64,000 bases of DNA, from positions 248,001 to 312,000 of the forward strand of contig NZ_JASKMT010000003.1 of assembly GCF_030124175.1 (NCBI RefSeq). The letters run 5' to 3'. Under the pieces are notes generated by a model. That model was not told the origin of the DNA. It did no database searches and saw only the letters and a list, made by a program, of their open reading frames with translations. The first letter of the stretch is position 1, and every line of letters begins with the position of its first letter. Below, one piece after another: positions 34,772 to 43,881 of this stretch. The position numbers were made by a program, and so were the translations under genes. This DNA comes from Streptomyces sp. 549 (GTDB lineage: Bacteria; Actinomycetota; Actinomycetes; Streptomycetales; Streptomycetaceae).

Positions 34772-35863
34772 ATGTCAGGCTTCCCGCCTCCAGGCCCGCA
34801 GCAACCGCACAGCCCGCACCACGGACCTCACCAGGGCCCGTACCAGGGCTGGCACGTACCGCCGAACAAGCCGGGCGTGATCCCGCTTGCCCCACTGCTC
34901 GTCGGTGACCTCCTCGGCGGCGCCTTCAACACCATCCGCAGACTCAGCGGGCCGCTCTACGGCTACGTCGGCAAGGTCGCCGGGCTGGCCGCACTGGTGA
35001 TCAGCTCGGCCGTCCTCCTCGCGCACACGGTCGCCGGCGTCAGCCTCTGGGACGCCGGCAGAACCGGTTCGGGGGGCGCCGGCGGCACGTTCGCCCTCGG
35101 GGTGCTCATCCTGCTCGTCACGGTGTGCGTGGCCGTGGTGCTGGTCGCGGGCTCCGCAGTCGAGGCCGCGACGCTTGTCGCCGTCTCCCACGCGGTCGTC
35201 GGCACCCGGCCCGCGCCCGGTGAGCTGCACACCCGGGTGCGGGCGAAGCTGCCGTCCCTCGTGCTCTGCCGGCTCCTGCTGGCCCTCACCGCAGGGTGCC
35301 TCGGCGCCGCGGGTTACGGCATGCTCGTCAGCACCTTCGTGTTCGGCGCCGCCCAGACATCCCTGGCCGGTGTGCTGCCGCTGCTGCTCGGCGGGCTCGC
35401 CGCTCTCACCGCCGCCGCCTACCTCTACGTGCGGTTCGCCTTCAGCTCGGCCGTCTGCGTTCTGGAGGGCAAGCCGCCGATGGCGGCGCTGCGCCGCTCG
35501 GGGCGGCTGGTGAAGGGCGCCTGGTGGCGGACGTTCGGTGTCACCGCGCTGGCGAGCGTGTTGTCCGGCGCGCTCGCCCAGGTCGCGCAGAGCGCGCTGC
35601 TCGTCGTCGCCGTACCGCTGACGTTCCTCGCCCTCGCGACCGGTGACGCCGGCTCGACGGGCACGGTGGTGGCCCTGCTGATCGTCGCGCTGGTGATGGT
35701 CGCGCCGACCGTCACGATGCTGCCGTTCACGTACGCCATCGCCGCACTGCTCTACACCGACCGGCGCATCCGCACCGAGGACCACGCCGCCACCCTGGCA
35801 GCGGCCGCCGGCCCCGGCCCGTGGTCGCCCCAGCCGCCAACCCGGCCCGGCTCCCCTGCCTGA
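34772..35863 (+). CDS. Polytopic membrane protein (GPDPase_memb / DUF7847-like), copy 2
   Basis: A 363-residue paralogue of the preceding gene with a His/Pro/Gln-rich N-terminus (PPGPQQPHSPHHGPHQ) before GVIPLAPLLVGDLLGG and about six transmembrane helices. It ends with LLYTDRRIRTED and a Pro-rich tail. The ATG follows GGGGGAACACAC. Together the two look like a tandem duplication, probably forming a hetero-oligomer or acting on related substrates; both are inferences. Confidence 0.8.
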   Translation: MSGFPPPGPQQPHSPHHGPHQGPYQGWHVPPNKPGVIPLAPLLVGDLLGGAFNTIRRLSGPLYGYVGKVAGLAALVISSAVLLAHTVAGVSLWDAGRTGSGGAGGTFALGVLILLVTVCVAVVLVAGSAVEAATLVAVSHAVVGTRPAPGELHTRVRAKLPSLVLCRLLLALTAGCLGAAGYGMLVSTFVFGAAQTSLAGVLPLLLGGLAALTAAAYLYVRFAFSSAVCVLEGKPPMAALRRSGRLVKGAWWRTFGVTALASVLSGALAQVAQSALLVVAVPLTFLALATGDAGSTGTVVALLIVALVMVAPTVTMLPFTYAIAALLYTDRRIRTEDHAATLAAAAGPGPWSPQPPTRPGSPA

Positions 35864-35942
35864 CCCGCGCCCGCCACTGACCGCCCTGCCCCCACCCACC
35901 CGGCCTGCCCTGGCCGCCGTCCTCTGCCGAAGGTTCCATCCC

Positions 35943-37895
35943 GTGCGTTCCCCGTTCGCCGTGTCCCGGATGCTCAAGCACGCGCCCGCCGTCAGAGCCG
36001 GGCTGCCGCCTGCCGCGGCGCTGGAACTGGACCCCGACGACCCCGCGCTGCACGCCGCCCGGCTCGCAGCGTCCGCCGGTGACCACCGCCCCGCCGCCCG
36101 CCTGCTGGCGGCCAGTCGTCAGCAGCAGGACTGGGCGCTGCGCAGCACCCACGTGTGGCAGCTCGCCAAGCACACCGAGCACCATCCGGGCTGGCTGGAC
36201 ACGTGGCTGAACGATTCACCCCAGGACCCGGACGCGCTGCTGGTGAAGTCCGCCTGGTACATCCACCACGCCTGGACGATCCGCACCGGCCACCGGGCGA
36301 AAGACGTCGCCGAGGACCGCTTCCGCGCGTTCTTCTCCGTCCTGCACGACGCCGTCCCGACGCTCAGCGAGGCCGCGCGGCTCAACCCGGGCGACCCCGT
36401 GCCGCTGCAACTCGCCCTGACCCACTGCCGGGGCATCCAGGCACCCCGCGAGGTCTTCGAGAGCTACTGGGCCGAAGCGCTGAGGCGCGACCCGGACGAC
36501 TTCGACTGCCACCAGTCGGCCCTCCAGTACCTGTGCGACAAGTGGTACGGCTCGCACGAGGAGATGTTCGCCTTCGCCGAGCGCGCCGCCGAGACCGCGC
36601 CCGAGGACTCCAAGCTGCGACTGCTGCCGCTGATCGCCGCCATCGAGTACGTGGTCGTCTCCGAGGACGACCACACGGACGGCCCGGTCACCGAGGAACG
36701 CGTCGAGGCCGCCATCGCCTGCGCCCAGGCCCTCGCCGCCCGCTGCGTGCCCGGCGACCCCCGCACCGCCGACGTGCACAACCACCTGGCGCTGGTGCTC
36801 AGCCTGTGGGGCCGTCCGCACGAGGCCCTGGAGCGGTTCCGGGCCGCCGGCACGCACGTCACCGAGTTCCCCTGGGCGTACCTGAGTGACGAAGCACGAA
36901 CGGTCTTCCTTGAGCACCGCGAGGAGGTCTGCCTGCAGATAGCCGCCGACGTCCCCCTCTTCGGCACTCCCCCGGCTCCACCCGCACCCCCGCTCGGCAA
37001 CCCGGCGGCGGACCGCGACGCCGCGCCCGCCACAGGTGCACCCGCCGCCTCCGCGTCCGGCACGACCGCCGACCCGGCGGCGGCTTCAGCCCCCGGGTCG
37101 CAGCGGGTCTGGTCCCTGGCCGTCGCCGCCGCCCGCCCCGACACCGTCGCCGAGGGGGCGTCGATGTCCGGCGTGCCCCTGCGCGTCGCCCCGGCCGGTT
37201 CCGCCCACAGCCACGTCGAGCGCGCCCCCGACACCGCGCCCGCCAAGCGCTCCGGGTTCGGCGCCCAGACCGTAACCGACGCCGCCGGCATCCTCACCAC
37301 CGGCGAGACCTGGCCGACGCTCGTCCTGCACCGCAGCGGCGAACGCCACGGCTTCAGCCTCGTGCACAAGGGCAAGCTGACCGCGTCCCACTGGTGGGAC
37401 CCGCGCGCCGGCATCACCGACCACGCCGAAGCCACCGCGACCGCTGAAGCCCTCGCGCTCGCCTACGACCTGCCCGATGCGCGCCCCCTCACCCGACTGC
37501 TGCGCGGGTCAGGCGACCCCCGCCACCAGCTCGACGCGCTGCTCACCGCCCTCGCCCTGCCTGCACTGCCCGAAGGCCTGGACGACCGACCGGAGGTCCT
37601 CGCCACCACCCCCGGCACCCGCCTCGTCGCCCGCCGCGGCCTGCGCGAGGGCTTCCACGAAGCCCTCTCCGGCGCCGACGCCCGCTCCGCCACCCCGACA
37701 TCGGCCACCACCTACCGCACCACCGGCTGGTGGCTGCTGCGCTCGGTCGGCCTGGTGGTCCTCACCGGCTTCGCCGTCTACGCCTGGTGGTCCCCCGACA
37801 TCGGCTGGTTCCGCGCCGTCCTCGCCACCCTCGGCGCCTTCTACCTCGCCAAGCAACTCATCAACGCCGTCCTCCACCCGGGCCGGGGCGCCTGA
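35943..37895 (+). CDS. Large TPR-like protein with two C-terminal membrane helices
   Basis: A 650-residue protein whose N-terminal ~350 residues are alpha-helical, TPR-like (ALELDPDDPALHAARLAA, AARLNPGDPVPLQLALTHC, CHQSALQYLCDKWYGSHEEMFAFAERAAE). A Pro/Ala-rich linker follows (about 340-440), then a mixed alpha/beta domain with ETWPTLVLHRSGERHGFSLVHKG, and finally two transmembrane helices (SVGLVVLTGFAVYAWW and AVLATLGAFYLAKQL). I do not know a function. It lies on the same strand as the two membrane paralogues, 79 bp downstream. Confidence 0.75.
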   Translation: MRSPFAVSRMLKHAPAVRAGLPPAAALELDPDDPALHAARLAASAGDHRPAARLLAASRQQQDWALRSTHVWQLAKHTEHHPGWLDTWLNDSPQDPDALLVKSAWYIHHAWTIRTGHRAKDVAEDRFRAFFSVLHDAVPTLSEAARLNPGDPVPLQLALTHCRGIQAPREVFESYWAEALRRDPDDFDCHQSALQYLCDKWYGSHEEMFAFAERAAETAPEDSKLRLLPLIAAIEYVVVSEDDHTDGPVTEERVEAAIACAQALAARCVPGDPRTADVHNHLALVLSLWGRPHEALERFRAAGTHVTEFPWAYLSDEARTVFLEHREEVCLQIAADVPLFGTPPAPPAPPLGNPAADRDAAPATGAPAASASGTTADPAAASAPGSQRVWSLAVAAARPDTVAEGASMSGVPLRVAPAGSAHSHVERAPDTAPAKRSGFGAQTVTDAAGILTTGETWPTLVLHRSGERHGFSLVHKGKLTASHWWDPRAGITDHAEATATAEALALAYDLPDARPLTRLLRGSGDPRHQLDALLTALALPALPEGLDDRPEVLATTPGTRLVARRGLREGFHEALSGADARSATPTSATTYRTTGWWLLRSVGLVVLTGFAVYAWWSPDIGWFRAVLATLGAFYLAKQLINAVLHPGRGA

Positions 37896-37950
37896 GCCTC
37901 GCGGCTCTCGACGCGCCCGGCCGAGCTGTGGCCGCGAACCGGAGGCGTCG

Positions 37951-38265
37951 TCAGAGACGGACGAGATGCACCCGGTCACCGCACAGCTTGGCGATGTCGT
38001 CGACATCGGACGTCAGCAGGGCCACCGGGCCCTGCTGACGAAGGGCTGCTTCAGCGATCATGGAATCGATCGCGTACTTGTGACCGTGCAGGCCAGCGCT
38101 CTTGAGCAGCGCGGCCGACGCCTCGGCCGCCTGCTGGGTGACGTGCTCCACCTTCAACCGTGACAGTGCCCAGTTGAGACGCGGCAGGTTCACACGCGCA
38201 CGGCCGACCTCGACGACGGCGTTGGCACCGGTCGCCCCGGTACTGGCCGTAACCGCATTCTCGCC
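37951..38265 (-). pseudogene. PIN-domain toxin remnant (5' end missing)
   Basis: The frame encodes a PIN-domain C-terminal half: VVEVGRARV, LNWALSRLKVEHVTQQA, HKYAIDSMIAEAALRQQGP and the final strand VALLTSDVDDIAKLCGDRVHLVRL. The N-terminal strand with the first catalytic Asp is absent. Reading upstream in the same frame runs through GENAVTASTGATGANAV and directly into the stop codon of the next gene at 38266. The GTG at 38193 gives only 80 aa. So this is most likely a decayed VapC-like toxin; its antitoxin is not evident. Confidence 0.7.
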
Positions 38266-38667
38266 TCAGCGGCGACGAATGATCTCATCACCCAACACCT
38301 TGATGACTTCCGCCATCTTGTCGTCCACACTCAGCGGGGCTGCCAGCGTTTCGATCCATTCACGCAGGTCGATGGCGTTCAACTCTCCCCACTCTGCATG
38401 CAGGACAGCCCTCCGTGCGATCACATCCCAACGATGCCGATGCCCCGAAAGCTGATACCAGTCGACCAGGACCTGGGCCCTTCCCGGCGTGTCACTCGAC
38501 CGGATTCCCGAGATCAACCCTTCACGCAGGTGATTCAGCGCCGACGCATAGATCGGACTGCCGTTCAGGACGTCCGCATCACTGGATAGCTCGAACTTCA
38601 GCTCCATGCCAGCACGTAGAAGTGCTTGCACCTGAGTAAAGTCGTCGAACTCAATCAACTCTGACAC
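38266..38667 (-). CDS. Hypothetical protein (133 aa)
   Basis: A 133-residue soluble, acidic protein starting SELIEFDDFTQVQALLRAGMELKF, with predicted helices ALNHLREGLISGIR and LREWIETLAAPL. No family recognised. The GTG at 38667 follows AAGGAGAAC at good distance; the frame extends 51 codons upstream without a good site. It abuts the PIN remnant in the same reading frame and lies below a pair of palindromes (38756-38779). It could be an antitoxin or immunity-like protein, but this is speculation from context. Confidence 0.65.
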   Translation of the reverse strand: MSELIEFDDFTQVQALLRAGMELKFELSSDADVLNGSPIYASALNHLREGLISGIRSSDTPGRAQVLVDWYQLSGHRHRWDVIARRAVLHAEWGELNAIDLREWIETLAAPLSVDDKMAEVIKVLGDEIIRRR

Positions 38668-38755
38668 GAGAGAGTTCTCCTTCTCTGACCCGGAACGCCG
38701 TCCCGTGCCGCCCGCGACTTCTCCCCCTGCGGCGTCACCAGATCTCCACTCCGCT

Positions 38756-38779
38756 GAATCGAACGATTCTTGTACAAGA
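38756..38779. promoter_or_regulatory. Two overlapping palindromes upstream of the 133-aa gene
   Basis: GAATCG-AA-CGATTC (38756-38769) overlaps TCTTGTACAAGA (38768-38779); both are perfect palindromes in an AT-rich patch about 90 bases upstream of the GTG. A repressor operator is the simplest reading. Confidence 0.55.
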
Positions 38780-38816
38780 TCCTCGACCGCTGCGGTCCGT
38801 CCGGGTAGGGGCAGGT

Positions 38817-39038
38817 TCAAGATGCCGCTCTGTCCAGATCCTCAGGGGACTTTCGACCGCTACGACGCCGCAGGAAGTGCTGCACCAGCAATACCACCCA
38901 AACCACCAGGAACACCGCCGCGGCAACTCTCGCCCAGGTCGCGGTACCGCTGCTGGCTGCTGTCCACGCACAGAACAGGATGCTGAAGTAGATCCACCCC
39001 GGGCCGTCCCTGAACTCATCCCTCGGACTTCGCGACAT
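38817..39038 (-). CDS. Small membrane protein (73 aa)
   Basis: A 73-residue protein with two hydrophobic helices (about 13-28 and 37-55) and a basic/acidic tail FLRRRSGRKSPEDLDR. The ATG at 39038 follows GGAGCGGAG. Lies between truA and the 133-aa gene on the same strand. No family recognised. Confidence 0.6.
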   Translation of the reverse strand: MSRSPRDEFRDGPGWIYFSILFCAWTAASSGTATWARVAAAVFLVVWVVLLVQHFLRRRSGRKSPEDLDRAAS

Positions 39039-39101
39039 CTCCGCTCCCCCCTGTAGTCGCATGTGCCGCATGGCTGAGCATTGCCTGCCCACCCCGGCCC
39101 C

Positions 39102-40010
39102 TCAACAGCACCCCGCGTCGAGCGCCGACCCCGTACCCGCCACCCCCGTACCCGCCGCCCCCGTGTCCCCCGCTCCCGGCAGGGTGCGGCGGTTGCGGGC
39201 TTCGCGGTTGCGGGCGCCGAGGTGGGCGTCGGCCGGGTAGCCGACCTGCTCCAGGGTGAGGCCGTGCGGGCGCACCACGTGGACGGCGGAGTCGCGGACG
39301 CCTGCGGCGAGTACCTCGCCGGGCCAGGTCGGCGGGCGGTGGCCGTCGCCGACGAAGAGCATGGCGCCCACCAGGGAGCGGACCATGTTGTGGCAGAAGG
39401 CGTCCGCCTTGACGGTGGCCTCCAGCACGCCGTCCGGGCGGCGGACCCAGTGCAGCTCCTGGAGAGTGCGGATGGTCGTGGCACCCTCGCGCTTCTTGCA
39501 GTACGCCGCGAAGTCGTGCTCGCCCAGAAGGCGTTGGGCGGCGGCGTTCATCGCGTCCTCGTCCAGCGGCCAGTTGTGCCACAGCACGTGGCCGCGCTGG
39601 AGCGGGTCGACGCCGCCGGGGTGGTCGCTGACGCGGTAGGCGTAGCGGCGCCAGATCGCGGAGAAGCGGGCGTTGAAGTCGGTGGGGGCCTCGCTGACGC
39701 GGTGCACGCGGACGTCCCAGGGCAGGCGTCCGGCGAGGCGGCGAAGCAGCCGCTCCCGGTGGTCGGCCCACAGCTCGGCGGGCAGGTCGCAGTGCGCGAC
39801 CTGCCCGCGGGCGTGCACGCCCGCGTCCGTGCGCCCGGCGACGGTCAGCTCGACCGGCGCGCCCAGGCGCAGGACGACGCGCAGCGCCTCGGCCAGCTCG
39901 CCCTGCACGGTGCGGCGGCCGTGCTGGACGGCCCAGCCGGAGAAGTCCTTGCCGTCGTAGGACAGGTCGAGCCGTACCCGGACGAAGCCGGGCTCCGGTG
40001 CGTCGCTCAC
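39102..40010 (-). CDS. truA: tRNA pseudouridine(38-40) synthase
   Basis: TruA converts uridines 38-40 of tRNA anticodon arms to pseudouridine. In the 302-residue protein the catalytic Asp is in the motif GRTDAGVHA, preceded by [15 protein letters not shown], and followed by RRYAYRV and [12 protein letters not shown]. An extra Gly/Ala/Thr-rich tail of about 30 residues follows the conserved part. It is downstream of rplQ, separated by a strong hairpin, the usual actinobacterial order. Confidence 0.96.
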   Translation of the reverse strand: MSDAPEPGFVRVRLDLSYDGKDFSGWAVQHGRRTVQGELAEALRVVLRLGAPVELTVAGRTDAGVHARGQVAHCDLPAELWADHRERLLRRLAGRLPWDVRVHRVSEAPTDFNARFSAIWRRYAYRVSDHPGGVDPLQRGHVLWHNWPLDEDAMNAAAQRLLGEHDFAAYCKKREGATTIRTLQELHWVRRPDGVLEATVKADAFCHNMVRSLVGAMLFVGDGHRPPTWPGEVLAAGVRDSAVHVVRPHGLTLEQVGYPADAHLGARNREARNRRTLPGAGDTGAAGTGVAGTGSALDAGCC

Positions 40011-40034
40011 GAAGGTGATCCTCTCGGGGAACGG

Positions 40035-40070
40035 CGTACGGGCCCGCCCCCGGAGGGACGGGCCCGTACG
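40035..40070 (-). terminator. Hairpin between rplQ and truA
   Basis: CGTACGGGCCCG (40035-40046) pairs with CGGGCCCGTACG (40059-40070), lying 23 bases past the rplQ stop. It probably ends or attenuates the rpoA-rplQ transcript before truA. Confidence 0.8.
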
Positions 40071-40092
40071 TTCACTGCGGGGAAGGGGACGC

Positions 40093-40704
40093 TCAGGCGT
40101 CCTTCTTCTCCTCGGCGGCCTTGTCGGCGTCGCCCTTGTCGGCGTCAGCCTCGGCAGCGTCTGCCTTGTCGGCGTCAGCAGCCTTGTCGGAGTCGGTGGC
40201 CTCGGCGTCGGCCTGGGCCGCGTCCTTCGGCTCGTCGTCCTTCGCCGCGTCCTTCTTCAGGTCCGCGACGGCCTGCTCGCCGGCGGCGTCCTTGGCGGAG
40301 CGCTTCGTGGCGGCCTCGGCCTCACCGACAGCGGTCTGCTGCACGGTCAGGGCCTCCACCAGCTCGATGACCGCCATCGGCGCGTTGTCGCCGCGACGGT
40401 TGCCGATCTTGGTGATCCGGGTGTAGCCACCCGGGCGGTTCTCGTAGCGGGGGCCGATCTCGGTGAAGAGCGCGTGGACGACGCTCTTGTCCAGGATCGT
40501 GCGCATGACCTGGCGGCGGTTGTGAAGGTCGCCCTTCTTCGCCTTGGTGATCAGACGCTCCGCGACCGGGCGCAGGCGGCGGGCCTTCGCCTCGGTGGTG
40601 GTGATGCGGCCGTGCTCGAAAAGGCTGGTGGCGAGGTTGCCAAGCATGGCCTTCTGGTGCGCCGCGCTGCCGCCCAGACGGGCGCCCTTGGTGGGCTTCG
40701 GCAT
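40093..40704 (-). CDS. rplQ: 50S ribosomal protein L17
   Basis: The 203-residue bL17 has the conserved first ~120 residues ([46 protein letters not shown]). An unusual C-terminal tail of about 80 residues follows, almost entirely Ala, Asp, Lys and Glu. E. coli L17 is about 127 aa, so the tail is the actinobacterial extension, here long. The ATG at 40704 is the true start. It follows rpoA by 182 bp. Confidence 0.97.
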   Translation of the reverse strand: MPKPTKGARLGGSAAHQKAMLGNLATSLFEHGRITTTEAKARRLRPVAERLITKAKKGDLHNRRQVMRTILDKSVVHALFTEIGPRYENRPGGYTRITKIGNRRGDNAPMAVIELVEALTVQQTAVGEAEAATKRSAKDAAGEQAVADLKKDAAKDDEPKDAAQADAEATDSDKAADADKADAAEADADKGDADKAAEEKKDA

Positions 40705-40886
40705 GGTGATTCTCCTTGTTCTCTGCACCGGCCGTGTCAGGTACCGGTGTCAGGCCGGACCGGCGGACGCCGGACCGGGGTGTGCCGTCCCGGTCACCCG
40801 CGAGGGGCACGCGGAACGGCACGAAGCCCCGGGACGGGAGGCGTGAGCTGCCCGTCCCGGAGTGGATCATGCTGATCCGTACTGGA

Positions 40887-41909
40887 TCAGTACTGCTCGG
40901 TCTCGACGAAGCCCTGGTCGGCGTCGTCGTCCGCGCCGAAGGCGTCGGCGGCGGCCGTCGGGTCGAATCCGGGCGGGCTGTCCTTCAGGGCCAGGCCCAT
41001 GCCGGCCAGCTTCGCCTTGACCTCGTCGATCGACTTCGCACCGAAGTTGCGGATGTCGAGCAGGTCCGCCTCGGAACGCGCCACGAGCTCACCCACGGAG
41101 TGGATGCCCTCGCGCTTGAGGCAGTTGTAGGAGCGGACGGTGAGTTCCAGCTCCTCGATCGGCAGCGCCAGGTCGGCGGCGAGCGCGGCGTCGGTGGGCG
41201 AGGGGCCCATGTCGATGCCCTCGGCGTCCACGTTCAGCTCGCGGGCCAGGCCGAACAGCTCGACCAGCGTCTTGCCCGCGGAGGCCATGGCGTCACGGGG
41301 ACGCATGGACTCCTTGGTCTCGACGTCGACGATGAGCTTGTCGAAGTCGGTGCGCTGCTCGACTCGGGTCGCCTCGACCTTGTAGGTGACCTTCAGCACG
41401 GGGCTGTAGATGGAGTCGACCGGGATGCGGCCGATCTCCTGGCCGAGCTGCTTGTTCTGCACGGCGGAGACGTAGCCGCGACCGCGCTCGACGGTCAGCT
41501 CCATCTCCAGCTTGCCCTTGGCGTTGAGCGTGGCCAGGACCAGGTCGGGGTTGTGCACCTCGACACCGGCCGGCGGCGCGATGTCCGCGGCGGTGACCAG
41601 GCCGGGGCCCTGCTTGCGCAGGTACATCACGACCGGCTCGTCGTGCTCCGAGGAGACGACGAGCTGCTTGATGTTGAGGATCAGGTCGGTCACGTCGTCC
41701 TTGACGCCGGGCACGGTGGTGAACTCGTGCAGGACGCCGTCGACCCGGATGCTGGTGACAGCCGCACCGGGGATCGAGGACAGGAGCGTGCGACGCAGGG
41801 AGTTACCGAGGGTGTAGCCGAACCCCGGCTCCAGCGGCTCGATGACGAACCGGGAGCGGAACTCGTCGACGACCTCTTCGGTCAGTGAGGGGCGCTGAGC
41901 GATCAGCAT
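40887..41909 (-). CDS. rpoA: RNA polymerase alpha subunit
   Basis: The 340-residue alpha subunit. The N-terminal domain (about 1-230) contains [20 protein letters not shown] and dimerises to nucleate polymerase assembly. The C-terminal domain (about 250-315) contains [23 protein letters not shown] and [16 protein letters not shown], for UP-element DNA and activator contact. An acidic tail follows. It lies between rpsK and rplQ. The upstream spacer carries a hairpin and GTACT repeats, so it may have its own promoter in addition to the rpsM-rpsK one. Confidence 0.98.
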   Translation of the reverse strand: MLIAQRPSLTEEVVDEFRSRFVIEPLEPGFGYTLGNSLRRTLLSSIPGAAVTSIRVDGVLHEFTTVPGVKDDVTDLILNIKQLVVSSEHDEPVVMYLRKQGPGLVTAADIAPPAGVEVHNPDLVLATLNAKGKLEMELTVERGRGYVSAVQNKQLGQEIGRIPVDSIYSPVLKVTYKVEATRVEQRTDFDKLIVDVETKESMRPRDAMASAGKTLVELFGLARELNVDAEGIDMGPSPTDAALAADLALPIEELELTVRSYNCLKREGIHSVGELVARSEADLLDIRNFGAKSIDEVKAKLAGMGLALKDSPPGFDPTAAADAFGADDDADQGFVETEQY

Positions 41910-41955
41910 GGGTGATGCCTCCAGATCTTCGGCAACCGCTATTTGATGCCGAGCT

Positions 41956-41973
41956 CCCGGACGGACGTCCGGG
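41956..41973 (-). other. Short hairpin in the rpoA leader
   Basis: CCCGGACG (41956-41963) pairs with CGTCCGGG (41966-41973), 47 bases upstream of the rpoA start. Confidence 0.5.
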
Positions 41974-42046
41974 ACCTGATACTGCAAGGGTACGGGCGAC
42001 CTGCCGCCGCAGCGACAGACCGCCCGCACTCAAACCGGTTCTGCTC

Positions 42047-42108
42047 GTACTACTGGGTACTACCGACTACTCGGTACTACCGACGAGCGACCGGTACTGC
42101 TGGGTACT
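42047..42108. repeat. Five GTACT-containing repeats upstream of rpoA
   Basis: GTACT recurs at 42047, 42057, 42074, 42094 and 42104, each copy followed by ACTG, ACCG or GCTG. The spacing is near whole or half turns of the helix (10, 17, 20, 10). It lies between the rpsK terminator-like stem and rpoA. Confidence 0.6.
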
Positions 42109-42137
42109 GCTGAGCGTGCCCGATCGGACGCCCGAGG

Positions 42138-42170
42138 AGCGGGCGGGCACCTGGGTGCCGCCCGCCCGCT
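42138..42170 (-). terminator. Strong stem-loop after rpsK
   Basis: AGCGGGCGGGC (42138-42148) pairs with GCCCGCCCGCT (42160-42170), only 5 bases past the rpsK stop. It should terminate or attenuate transcription before rpoA. Confidence 0.75.
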
Positions 42171-42174
42171 TCGG

Positions 42175-42579
42175 TCAGACGCGGCGGCGCTTGGGGGGAC
42201 GGCAGCCGTTGTGCGGGGTGGGCGTGACGTCCTGGATCGAGCCGACCTCAAGGCCGGTGGCCTGGAGGGAGCGGATCGCGGTCTCACGGCCGGAGCCGGG
42301 ACCCTTGACGAACACGTCGACCTTGCGCATGCCGTGCTCCTGCGCACGGCGGGCGGCGGACTCGGCAGCCATCTGCGCCGCGAACGGCGTGGACTTGCGC
42401 GAGCCCTTGAAGCCCACGTGACCGGCCGAGGCCCAGGAGATCACGTTGCCGGTGGGGTCGGTGATCGAAACGATGGTGTTGTTGAACGTGCTCTTGATGT
42501 GAGCGTGCCCGTGGGCGACGTTCTTCTTCTCCTTGCGGCGCACCTTCTTGGCGCCGGCCGTACGGCCCTTCGGAGGCAT
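42175..42579 (-). CDS. rpsK: 30S ribosomal protein S11
   Basis: The 134-residue uS11 shows [26 protein letters not shown] and the C-terminal [16 protein letters not shown], which are universal in the family. It lies on the 30S platform near the mRNA exit. It starts at an ATG after a strong GGGAGAAG site and follows rpsM by 66 bp. Confidence 0.98.
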   Translation of the reverse strand: MPPKGRTAGAKKVRRKEKKNVAHGHAHIKSTFNNTIVSITDPTGNVISWASAGHVGFKGSRKSTPFAAQMAAESAARRAQEHGMRKVDVFVKGPGSGRETAIRSLQATGLEVGSIQDVTPTPHNGCRPPKRRRV

Positions 42580-42645
42580 ATAGTTCTTCTCCCGTGGAGG
42601 TGGTCGGTCCTACAGCTCGGACCGCTGGGTAGCGTCCGGTGAGGA

Positions 42646-43026
42646 CTACTTCTTGCCCGGCTTCTTCTTGCCGGCGATCGCGCGACGCGGGCCCTTGCGG
42701 GTGCGGGCGTTGGTCTTGGTGCGCTGGCCACGGACGGGGAGACCGCGGCGGTGACGCAGACCCTCGTAGTTGCCGATCTCGACCTTGCGACGGATGTCGG
42801 CCTGGATCTCCCGACGGAGGTCGCCCTCGGTCTGGAAGTTGGCGTCCACGTAGTCGCGGAGCTTGATGAGGTCTTCCTCGGCGAGGTCGCGAACCCGGGT
42901 GTCCGGGTTGACGCCGGTGTTCTCCAGGGCTTCCTGGGACCGGGTGCGGCCGATGCCGAAGACGTAGGTGAGGGCGACCTCCACGCGCTTCTCGCGCGGA
43001 AGGTCAACGCCTGCAAGGCGTGCCAT
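42646..43026 (-). CDS. rpsM: 30S ribosomal protein S13
   Basis: The 126-residue uS13 begins [26 protein letters not shown] and ends in the basic tail [16 protein letters not shown] that touches tRNA. It heads the rpsM-rpsK pair on the head of the 30S. A 191-bp spacer with rpmJ upstream precedes it. Confidence 0.98.
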   Translation of the reverse strand: MARLAGVDLPREKRVEVALTYVFGIGRTRSQEALENTGVNPDTRVRDLAEEDLIKLRDYVDANFQTEGDLRREIQADIRRKVEIGNYEGLRHRRGLPVRGQRTKTNARTRKGPRRAIAGKKKPGKK

Positions 43027-43217
43027 TGACGTGGCTCCTGATGGCTATTCGGAGGTCTGGCGCAGCACCGTTCCCGTAAGGCTCCTGAGCGTTACGAGCC
43101 GGGTCCCCGGCCTCCGACCGGGGGTGTCGTCCCCACACTTCACGTGGGGGGTCGGGTGACTGCGTCTCTATCTGTCTGCTTGCGTCGCGCGAAGAACTGC
43201 GAGGTGCGGGTCGTGCG

Positions 43218-43331
43218 TCAGCCCTGGCGCTGCTTGTGGCGCAGGTTGTCGCAGATGACCATGACCCGGCCGTGACGGCGGATCACCTTGCACTTGTCGC
43301 AGATCTTCTTGACGCTCGGCTTGACCTTCAT
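43218..43331 (-). CDS. rpmJ: 50S ribosomal protein L36 (zinc-binding form)
   Basis: The 37-residue bL36 keeps all four zinc ligands: Cys11, Cys14, Cys27 and His32. Such C+ forms are the zinc-replete version; streptomycetes often carry a zinc-free paralogue elsewhere under Zur control. It lies 59 bp after infA. Confidence 0.98.
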   Translation of the reverse strand: MKVKPSVKKICDKCKVIRRHGRVMVICDNLRHKQRQG

Positions 43332-43390
43332 GGGATGTGAGGTTCTCCGGGTCAGGCCACCACCTCGCCGAGACGAGGCGCCGGCAAGAT

Positions 43391-43612
43391 CTACTTGTAG
43401 CGGTAGACGATCCGTCCACGAGTCAGGTCGTAGGGAGACAACTCCACCACGACCCGGTCGTCGGGAAGGATACGGATGTAGTGCATCCGCATCTTGCCGC
43501 TGATGTGCGCGAGGACCTGGTGCCCGTTTTGGAGCTCCACCTTGAACATCGCGTTCGGGAGAGACTCGACGACGGTGCCCTCGATCTCGATGGCCCCTTG
43601 TTTTTTGGCCAT
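43391..43612 (-). CDS. infA: Translation initiation factor IF-1
   Basis: The 73-residue OB-fold protein ([25 protein letters not shown], ending RIVYRYK) occupies the ribosomal A site with IF2 and IF3 during initiation. The ATG at 43612 matches the family start; a longer in-frame start at 43627 is less likely. Between it and map is a 269-bp gap that should hold the infA-rpmJ-rpsM promoter. Confidence 0.98.
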   Translation of the reverse strand: MAKKQGAIEIEGTVVESLPNAMFKVELQNGHQVLAHISGKMRMHYIRILPDDRVVVELSPYDLTRGRIVYRYK

Positions 43613-43881
43613 GCTTGAGCGCTTCACCTTCCGTGGATCGGCTACCTGTGATCGGTCCGGGCATACGGATACACCAGGACCGACGAGCCAGTCTACGTCA
43701 GGGACCCCGGAAAGACGAATCCGGGGATTCTCCCCCGATTACAAGATCCCTAAGCGGGTAGAGGCGGCGGATCGCACCGAACCGGGGCGATCACGACAGC
43801 CGCCCGGCACCCGCCTCACCCGGACGGGGGACGGGCGACGCCGAGCGGGTCGACGCCCGCCGCCCCCGGCGGCGCCTGGCT

